This document shows, piece by piece, positions 1 to 4,677 of a stretch of 7,183 nt of DNA. The first letter of the stretch is position 1. Each line of letters starts with the position of its first letter. The stretch is from NCBI GenBank assembly GCA_903864455.1, contig CAIPFW010000026.1, forward strand, positions 1 to 7,183, written 5' to 3'. This DNA comes from an uncultured Anaplasmataceae bacterium. Lineage in GTDB: Bacteria; Pseudomonadota; Alphaproteobacteria; Rickettsiales; CAIPFW01. The translations under genes were made by a program, and so were the position numbers. The notes under the pieces were generated by a model. It did no database searches and was not told the DNA's origin. It worked only from the letters and a program-made list of their open reading frames with translations.

Positions 1-1308
1 GTTTCAATTCTTGATATTAACGATGGTGTTTTTGAAGTTAAATCAACAAACGGAGATACGCACCTTGGTGGTGAAACGATTGATGAAGCAATTGTTGAAT
101 TTTTAGTGAAGGAAGTTACAAATTCTTGCGGTCATGATTTAAAAACAAAATTGGAAAGAGCTTCATGGTTAACTGCTCTTCAAAGAATTAGAGCTGCAGC
201 AGAAGATGCGAAAAAAGCTTTGTCTTCTTCGATGGCTTACGATATTTCATTGCCTTTCTTAGCGAATTTTGAAGGTCAAACTGTAAACTTCGAATATAAT
301 TTAAAAAGAAGTAAACTTGAAGAATTAGCATCAAAAATTGTTGAAAAAACAATGGAGCCATGCAGAAAAGCTATGTCTGATGCGAAGATAACAGCTGCAC
401 AAATCGATGAAGTGATTCTTGTTGGTGGTATGACAAGAATGCCTTTGGTAATCGAAACTGTGAAAAAGATTTTCGGTGGAAAAGTTCCAAATGCTAGCGT
501 TAACCCTGATGAAGCTGTTGCTATGGGTGCTGCGATTCAAGCTGGGATTCTCAGTGGTTCCGTAAAAGATGTTTTATTACTTGACGTAACTCCACTTTCT
601 TTAGGAATTGAGACTTTGGGAGGAGTGTTTACAAAGCTTATCGAAAGAAATACAACGATTCCAACTAAAAAATCTCAAACTTTCTCGACTGCTTCTGACA
701 ATCAGCCAGCTGTTTCAATTATGGTTTATCAAGGCGAAAGAGAAATGGCAAAAGATAACAAATTACTTGGTCAGTTCGAATTAAGCGGTATACCACCAGC
801 ACCTCGTGGAATACCACAGATTGAAGTGAGCTTCGACCTTGATGCAAATGGTATTTTACACGTTTCAGCGAAAGATTTAAAAACAGGAGTTGAGCAAAAA
901 GTCTCAATCACATCTTCAGGCGGTTTATCAAAAGAAGAAGTAGAAAAACTTGTTCGTGAAGCTGCAAATAATGCCGACGCTGATAAAAAAAGACGTGAAT
1001 TAATTGAGGCAAAAAACCAAGCAGAATCTTTGATTTACTCAACAGAAAAATCTTTATCTGAGTATGCTGATAAAATATCTGAAGAAGTGAAATCCGATGT
1101 TGTAAATGCATTGGGTGATTTGAAAGCTGTAAAAGACGGCGATAATGCAGAAAACATCACAGCAAAAATTGAAGCCTTGAATAAAGCTTCGATGAAAATC
1201 GGTGAAGCGATGTATGGCTCTGGTGGAGCGACAGGCGGTGAATCTGGCTCTGCAAATGGTGCGAATGAAAGCGGGACTGTTGAAGGCGAAGCGAAAAAAG
1301 AAGAGTAA
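1..1308 (+). CDS. dnaK: Chaperone protein DnaK (Hsp70), C-terminal part, 5' end outside window
   Basis: The reading frame is open from base 1 and ends with TAA at 1306-1308, giving 435 residues. Compared with E. coli DnaK, roughly the first 200 residues lie outside the window. DnaK is the cytoplasmic ATP-driven Hsp70 chaperone that works with DnaJ and GrpE. Visible in order (numbered from base 1): the end of the nucleotide-binding domain with STNGDTHLGGE; the third Hsp70 signature VILVGGMTRMP at about 138-148; NPDEAVAMGAA; the interdomain linker DVLLLDVTP at 190-198; the substrate-binding beta domain (LSLGIETLGG, NTTIPTKKSQ, APRGIPQIEV, ANGILHVSA); the helical lid; and a Gly/Ser/Glu-rich tail. 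The usual GPKHL-like segment is replaced by EGQTVNF, and the conserved acidic DDVVDAEFE-type end is missing; the protein stops in EGEAKKEE. No dnaJ follows on this side. The first ATG, at 106, is internal and is not the start. The family assignment is certain; the left end is unseen. Confidence 0.98.
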   Translation, partial: VSILDINDGVFEVKSTNGDTHLGGETIDEAIVEFLVKEVTNSCGHDLKTKLERASWLTALQRIRAAAEDAKKALSSSMAYDISLPFLANFEGQTVNFEYNLKRSKLEELASKIVEKTMEPCRKAMSDAKITAAQIDEVILVGGMTRMPLVIETVKKIFGGKVPNASVNPDEAVAMGAAIQAGILSGSVKDVLLLDVTPLSLGIETLGGVFTKLIERNTTIPTKKSQTFSTASDNQPAVSIMVYQGEREMAKDNKLLGQFELSGIPPAPRGIPQIEVSFDLDANGILHVSAKDLKTGVEQKVSITSSGGLSKEEVEKLVREAANNADADKKRRELIEAKNQAESLIYSTEKSLSEYADKISEEVKSDVVNALGDLKAVKDGDNAENITAKIEALNKASMKIGEAMYGSGGATGGESGSANGANESGTVEGEAKKEE

Positions 1309-1336
1309 TTCATCTCATCATTCGAAACATTCCTTT

Positions 1337-1369
1337 AGATTATTATTTTTGAATACTAAATAATAATCT
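1337..1369 (+). terminator. Probable dnaK transcription terminator hairpin
   Basis: A perfect 12-bp inverted repeat lies 29 bases after the dnaK stop: AGATTATTATTT (1337-1348) and AAATAATAATCT (1358-1369), with a 9-base loop. It is followed by the T-rich run TTCTTTG. The stem has only one G-C pair, so it is weak by E. coli standards, but position, perfect symmetry and the T-rich tail fit an intrinsic terminator in a very AT-rich genome. It would separate dnaK from the downstream carrier and endopeptidase genes. Confidence 0.55.
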
Positions 1370-1372
1370 TTC

Positions 1373-1480
1373 TTTGTATAAAAATAAAAAAAATTAACTG
1401 ATTTTTTATACAAAATATGTATTGTATTGTCTATAAAATTATGTATAATCCTTCGGTGCGATATAATTTTGTATAAAAAT
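1373..1480. repeat. Three copies of TTTGTATAAAAA, two direct and one inverted
   Basis: TTTGTATAAAAA occurs at 1373-1384 and again, in the same orientation and with one further matching T, at 1468-1480. The exact reverse complement TTTTTATACAAA lies at 1403-1414. The first and inverted copies can pair over 12 bp around an 18-base spacer. The motif is AT-only apart from one G-C pair per copy, so chance is not excluded, but three exact 12-mers in 108 bases is notable. It could be an operator array or a second hairpin behind dnaK. Confidence 0.45.
1422..1449 (+). promoter_or_regulatory. Candidate sigma-70 promoter (upstream one)
   Basis: TTGTAT (1422-1427), a 16-base spacer and a perfect TATAAT (1444-1449) would start transcription near 1456. 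Such matches arise easily in DNA of this composition, so this is only a candidate for the carrier/endopeptidase unit. Confidence 0.3.
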
Positions 1481-1495
1481 TAAAATTTTATGCTG

Positions 1496-1524
1496 TTGAT
1501 AGTAAAAATTTGCATTATAATAAT
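1496..1524 (+). promoter_or_regulatory. Candidate sigma-70 promoter for the carrier/endopeptidase unit
   Basis: TTGATA (1496-1501) is followed after 17 bases by AATAAT (1519-1524). A perfect TATAAT overlaps at 1516-1521, but with a 14-base spacer. Transcription would begin near 1530, producing a leader of a little over 200 nt that includes the whole GC-rich structured segment before the start codon at 1747. The AT-rich context makes this a moderate-confidence call. Confidence 0.4.
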
Positions 1525-1560
1525 TAATGTGTTACTATTAACTTAGTAATAAATAGTAAT

Positions 1561-1746
1561 GGTAGCCAGTCTTAGGAATGGTGTACGTTGCAAGGCATTT
1601 TTGGTTCTGAGTTTAGCGAAAGCGAGTCTCAGAGATTGGTTTTGTTTTGTGATAGCATTTCGAAAAGCGTGAAAACGCCTCGGGAAGTGATATCTGCTTC
1701 TCCGTTACGGGAGATTTGTGGGGATTGTTTTTATTTTGAGGGGTTT
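1561..1746 (+). ncRNA. GC-rich putative structured RNA leader of unknown class
   Basis: This segment is about 43% G+C against about 17% immediately upstream. It contains several local hairpins: TCTGAG (1606-1611) with CTCAGA (1628-1633), enclosing GC-GAAA-GC (1616-1623); GCGT-GAAA-ACGC (1667-1678), a stem with a GNRA-type loop; and two mutually exclusive stems in 1681-1714. It leads straight into the ribosome binding site of the carrier gene. The frame is open from about 1576 and could extend the carrier by about 53 residues from a TTG at 1588. However, that peptide is not hydrophobic, and its third codon positions are about 45% G+C, like the segment as a whole and unlike the neighbouring genes. 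I could not match it to 6S, SRP, tmRNA, RNase P or a known riboswitch. An inserted palindromic-type element or a remnant is an alternative. Confidence 0.4.
1738..1743 (+). promoter_or_regulatory. Ribosome binding site deciding the carrier start
   Basis: GAGGGG at 1738-1743, with GAGG ending five bases before ATG 1747, is a good match to the 3' end of 16S rRNA. The longer ORF beginning with TTG at 1588 has no comparable site, so ATG 1747 is preferred. Confidence 0.6.
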
Positions 1747-3282
1747 ATGGCACTCACTTGTAATTTGAATTGGCGTTCTTGTTGGATGCTCTTTATAACA
1801 ATAGCTTTGATTATCGGTTTTGCCGAAATTAACTATATTTCTCATTTCAATAATTTATACGATTCTGAGATTCAAAATGAACTTCTCTGGAAAATATCTT
1901 CGAGCTCAAATACATTTCTTCAAATATCTGGAAATGCGATATATCAGACATATAATTTTATTTATTTTAAAATTTTAAACATTCCTGTAGTTTTTTGGCT
2001 ACTTATTATAATTAATATGTTTCTGATTTATGTACTACGGCTCGAAAATATCAAATTTATAACAAATAGTATTTTTGCATCGTTTGAAATCAATAAAGGA
2101 AAAAATATCGATTCGAAATATAAAGTTTTTAAAGACTTCATCTGCTCTTCATATGGTGCGATAAGCGTGGCAGCAATTTCGGAGATCGTGATTTTACTTA
2201 AAAATTACAATACTCCTGGGTCGATATTCTGGATGTGCATCACAATTTTATTTCTCGGTCTAATTCAATTATGTGAAATCATCATCAATTGTCATTACGT
2301 TCAAAACAATAAAAATCAATCATGCTTTGTCTGTATTTTACAATACGTTGTCGATAGATATTCGAAAATTTCAAAAAGCACGAAGGTAGTTAAAATTCTT
2401 ACCTTTCTCATTGGCACTTATACGATTTTGATGATTTTGACTTCATTTTTTAGTGCTACGATGTTTCAAGTTGAGCAAATCGCTAATTTTTATTTGGATA
2501 GCGGAGTCGCTTATAAGTCAAAAGCATTGTTATTTCTTGGAATTGCAACGGTTGTCGTCTTTTTACTCGCATCTGTCCAGCGGTTTAAAGTTTCTCTCAA
2601 AATTAACAATTTCATCATTTCTCCAATTCTCATTGCGTTCATTTTCATCACTTCAACATTCGTTTTCCTTCATTCAAACCAAGCGATTCAAACAATCCTT
2701 CTCATCTTTGAAGACATAGGAAATCCGAAGGCTATATTACCCGGTGTTGTTTCTGGTCTTGTTGTGAGCTTAGCTCGATATATTTATAAAAAAAATAACG
2801 ATTACGCTGGCGATCATTGGTCAATATATGAGGAAAATGATCTGACAAAAGCGACAGTGATGTATACCGTTGAGTCACTTTTTATGATGTTTTTAATCTC
2901 AATTTCAGGCATCGCTTTTTTCATATTCACAAATTTCACCACAAATATCATTCAATTTACTCCAAGCATTACATATCTCATCTCGATGTTTTTGGTGATT
3001 TTTTGCCTCTCGATTGTTATAAATGAAGCGATTTATTCGAAGGCTGCGCTTGCTCATATTTTTAATCTCAGCGAAAAAAAGATTGCCTATATCGTTCGGG
3101 GAGTTTTAGCGATTGGAGTTGCGATGGGTTTCTTTCATCAAACAGATTCTTGGGTTGACACAGCTGATCATTTTTCAGTAATTTTTTTAATTATCAATCT
3201 TCTAGCTTTTTTCTTCATCATTAAAGATAAAGAGATTTTCTCAAATTGTTATAAAAAAAGTGAATGCGAGGAATTGCAATGA
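1747..3282 (+). CDS. Divergent AGCS-family (sodium:alanine symporter-like) membrane protein
   Basis: This is an integral inner-membrane protein of 511 residues with about 12 hydrophobic helices. The start is ATG 1747, placed just before the first helix and behind a GAGGGG site. The pattern follows the AGCS family of amino acid:cation symporters (APC/LeuT fold). IPVVFWLLIIINMFLIYVL corresponds to the family's early IPF-type helix, and a KGKNIDSKY stretch follows. PGSIFWM (157-163) matches the conserved GGPGAIFWM. NPKAILPGVVSGLVVSLARY (326-345) sits where the family has the A..G..R.G helix before NEAGLGSA. The key signatures are eroded: the GTGNIAG-type helix reads SYGAISVAAISEI, and the NEAGLGSA region reads NNDYAGDHWS. 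Alanine or sodium transport therefore cannot be assumed. The gene is coupled to the next by an ATGA overlap. Family descent is fairly secure; function is not. A misannotated N-terminus (TTG 1588) is possible but less likely. Confidence 0.7.
   Translation: MALTCNLNWRSCWMLFITIALIIGFAEINYISHFNNLYDSEIQNELLWKISSSSNTFLQISGNAIYQTYNFIYFKILNIPVVFWLLIIINMFLIYVLRLENIKFITNSIFASFEINKGKNIDSKYKVFKDFICSSYGAISVAAISEIVILLKNYNTPGSIFWMCITILFLGLIQLCEIIINCHYVQNNKNQSCFVCILQYVVDRYSKISKSTKVVKILTFLIGTYTILMILTSFFSATMFQVEQIANFYLDSGVAYKSKALLFLGIATVVVFLLASVQRFKVSLKINNFIISPILIAFIFITSTFVFLHSNQAIQTILLIFEDIGNPKAILPGVVSGLVVSLARYIYKKNNDYAGDHWSIYEENDLTKATVMYTVESLFMMFLISISGIAFFIFTNFTTNIIQFTPSITYLISMFLVIFCLSIVINEAIYSKAALAHIFNLSEKKIAYIVRGVLAIGVAMGFFHQTDSWVDTADHFSVIFLIINLLAFFFIIKDKEIFSNCYKKSECEELQ
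3268..3272 (+). promoter_or_regulatory. Ribosome binding site inside the carrier gene, deciding the endopeptidase start
   Basis: GAGGA lies six bases before ATG 3279, inside the last codons of the carrier gene. This favours ATG 3279 over the in-frame ATG at 3264, which has no such site. It also places a clean signal peptide at the very N-terminus. Confidence 0.65.
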
Positions 3283-4577
3283 GATTTTTGATAATCTTTT
3301 TATTTGTTTGTTTTTCGTTTTCATCATTTTCAAACGACAAACCGCTAAACCAAAACAATGAATTCATCGTTCCATTGGATTTAAAAGTTTTACCTCAAAA
3401 TTTTAAATATATTATTGATGCAAATTATCAAAAAATTTCTTCAAAAAATAGAGACTCTGGGAGCGAAAAAAAATTCAAAGAATCTGTGATAAAGCCTTGG
3501 TTTTTAAAAAAAAATGTTATCAATGTTGAAAAATACAATAAAAGTCTGGAAGGCTTTACACGATGCTATGGCGAAAGTTACTCAAAATATAATGGCAGCG
3601 AGCTCAATTTTAAAAATATCGAAAATTATAAATTAATAAACAGACCTGCAATTATAACAAAAACTGCAAATTTACGTATTTTGCCGACAAATCTTCCATG
3701 CTTTCATGCGAATAAAATTGGCGGATATTATCCATTCGACAACTACCAGAATAGTAGCTTGCATGTTGGATCGCCTGTTTTTGTCGTCGCATCAACGGAA
3801 AATAAAAAATGGTTTTTGGTTCGTTCGCATGAAAATTCTGATGGTTGGGTGAGAGCTGAAAATGTTGGTTTTGTTACGCAACACGATATACGCCTCTTTC
3901 AAAAACACAAACTTGCGGTGATTCTAAAAGACAATGTTTTTATCAAAAAGCGTGATGTCACTCTCAAAGTTGGTGTGTTTTTGCCCGTTGTGAAATCTTC
4001 GAAAAAATTCATCGAATTGTTGATGCCAAAAAATAATGGAAAAAATTATCTGATTTGGGAGAAAATTAAATTGGAAAAATCTGAAGCTGAGGCGATGCCG
4101 ATTTCATTTAATAAAAACAATATAATAAAAATCGGAAACGAGTTAATTCGAAAACCGTACGGTTGGGGTGGGACTGATGGAAATCGAGACTGCTCCGCAA
4201 CTACGAAGGATTTTTTTTCAACATTTGGCTTTTATTTACCAAGAAACTCCGGCGCTCAGATGGATTTTTTAAAAAATGATAAAGTTTTCGATTTGTCAAA
4301 AATGACAAACGAGAAAAAACTTTCTTTTATCAAAAAAAATAGTATTCCATTTAAAACTTTAATTTATTTTCCCGGACACATCATGCTTTATGCAGGGATG
4401 CACAACGGACAAATCATCACATTTCATAATATATGGGGGATTAGAATTCAAAATGAAATTGGTGAAGGTCGTAATATTGTTGGAAAATCTGTAATCTCGA
4501 CACTCGAAATTGGCAAAGAATTAAAAAATATTACTACAACTTTATTGACGAGAGTGACTAAAATTGGAATAGTGTAG
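3279..4577 (+). CDS. Exported SH3 and NlpC/P60 (C40) peptidoglycan endopeptidase
   Basis: The product is a 432-residue exported cell-wall hydrolase. Residues 1-18 form a Sec signal peptide (MRFLIIFLFVCFSFSSFS, likely cleaved after SFS); there is no proper lipobox. A leading segment of about 100 residues contains PWF, as in the stabilising N-terminal region of this family. Then comes an SH3b-type domain at about 123-200 with the hallmarks LRILPT, YPFDNYQNSSLHVGSPVFV and DGWV. A second SH3-like domain (about 205-270) precedes the NlpC/P60 catalytic domain (about 285-432). The triad is visible: Cys305 in NRDCSA, His367 in PGHIMLY and His383 in TFHNIWG, with LPRNSGAQ in the expected place. Known members with this architecture cut between gamma-D-Glu and the diamino acid of stem peptides, often after L-Ala-D-Glu is exposed, and act in the periplasm. 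The start overlaps the carrier's stop (ATGA), indicating translational coupling. Several runs of 8-9 A or T lie within the gene. The exact substrate is inferred from the family. Confidence 0.88.
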   Translation: MRFLIIFLFVCFSFSSFSNDKPLNQNNEFIVPLDLKVLPQNFKYIIDANYQKISSKNRDSGSEKKFKESVIKPWFLKKNVINVEKYNKSLEGFTRCYGESYSKYNGSELNFKNIENYKLINRPAIITKTANLRILPTNLPCFHANKIGGYYPFDNYQNSSLHVGSPVFVVASTENKKWFLVRSHENSDGWVRAENVGFVTQHDIRLFQKHKLAVILKDNVFIKKRDVTLKVGVFLPVVKSSKKFIELLMPKNNGKNYLIWEKIKLEKSEAEAMPISFNKNNIIKIGNELIRKPYGWGGTDGNRDCSATTKDFFSTFGFYLPRNSGAQMDFLKNDKVFDLSKMTNEKKLSFIKKNSIPFKTLIYFPGHIMLYAGMHNGQIITFHNIWGIRIQNEIGEGRNIVGKSVISTLEIGKELKNITTTLLTRVTKIGIV

Positions 4578-4624
4578 AGAATTTTGATTTGAAGCGAGTA
4601 AGTCTAAACTTTCAAAGAAAATAT

Positions 4625-4652
4625 TTTACAAATTTGTTGAATGAATTACAAT
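4625..4652 (+). promoter_or_regulatory. Candidate sigma-70 promoter for recG
   Basis: TTTACA (4625-4630), a 16-base spacer and TACAAT (4647-4652) each differ from consensus at one position. They lie in the 100-base gap before recG. Transcription would begin near 4659, only about 20 bases before the GTG start, leaving AGAGAAG as the weak ribosome binding site. Nothing resembling a strong terminator for the upstream pair is visible in this gap. Confidence 0.4.
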
Positions 4653-4677
4653 TATTAAGAGAAGTAAAATTATTATT

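Larger units (their letters stand above)
1309..1560. other. AT-rich intergenic region (about 17% G+C)
   Basis: This non-coding stretch between dnaK and the GC-rich leader has no credible ORF. It holds the post-dnaK hairpin, three copies of a 12-bp TTTGTATAAAAA sequence, two promoter-like site pairs, and a small TTACTA/TAGTAA dyad cluster at its right end. A short C+G-richer patch at about 1450-1460 (CCTTCGGTGCG) is the only break in the A+T composition. The change from about 17% to about 43% G+C near 1561 is abrupt. Confidence 0.7.

Noticed and set aside
1035..1313. Minus-strand ORFs opposite dnaK (including 331-540, 719-907 and 908-1111)
   Set aside because: They are antisense shadows of the strongly conserved dnaK frame, with no ribosome binding sites and no recognisable product.
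1578..1610. Ten-codon ORF (MVYVARHFWF) as an attenuation leader peptide
   Set aside because: Its only Shine-Dalgarno-like bases (AGGA) overlap the ATG, and no terminator-type hairpin with a T run follows. An ORF this short is expected by chance.
1588..1746. N-terminal extension of the carrier from TTG 1588 (53 extra residues)
   Set aside because: There is no good ribosome binding site at the TTG, the peptide is unlike AGCS N-termini, and third-position G+C is far higher than in the neighbouring genes. ATG 1747 has a GAGGGG site and begins directly before the first membrane helix.
1561..1746. A known housekeeping RNA (6S, SRP, tmRNA, RNase P) or tRNA
   Set aside because: None of the diagnostic sequences I know for these RNAs, such as the SRP GGAAGGAAGCAG loop, the RNase P GAGGAAAGTCC block or a T-arm GGTTCGA, is present.
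2453..2719. Plus-strand 88-codon ORF inside the carrier gene
   Set aside because: It lies entirely within the carrier gene in another frame, and its Ser/Phe/Leu-rich product is a typical out-of-frame artefact.
3264..3278. Upstream ATG 3264 as the endopeptidase start
   Set aside because: It has no ribosome binding site and would put charged residues before the signal peptide. ATG 3279 has GAGGA at ideal spacing.
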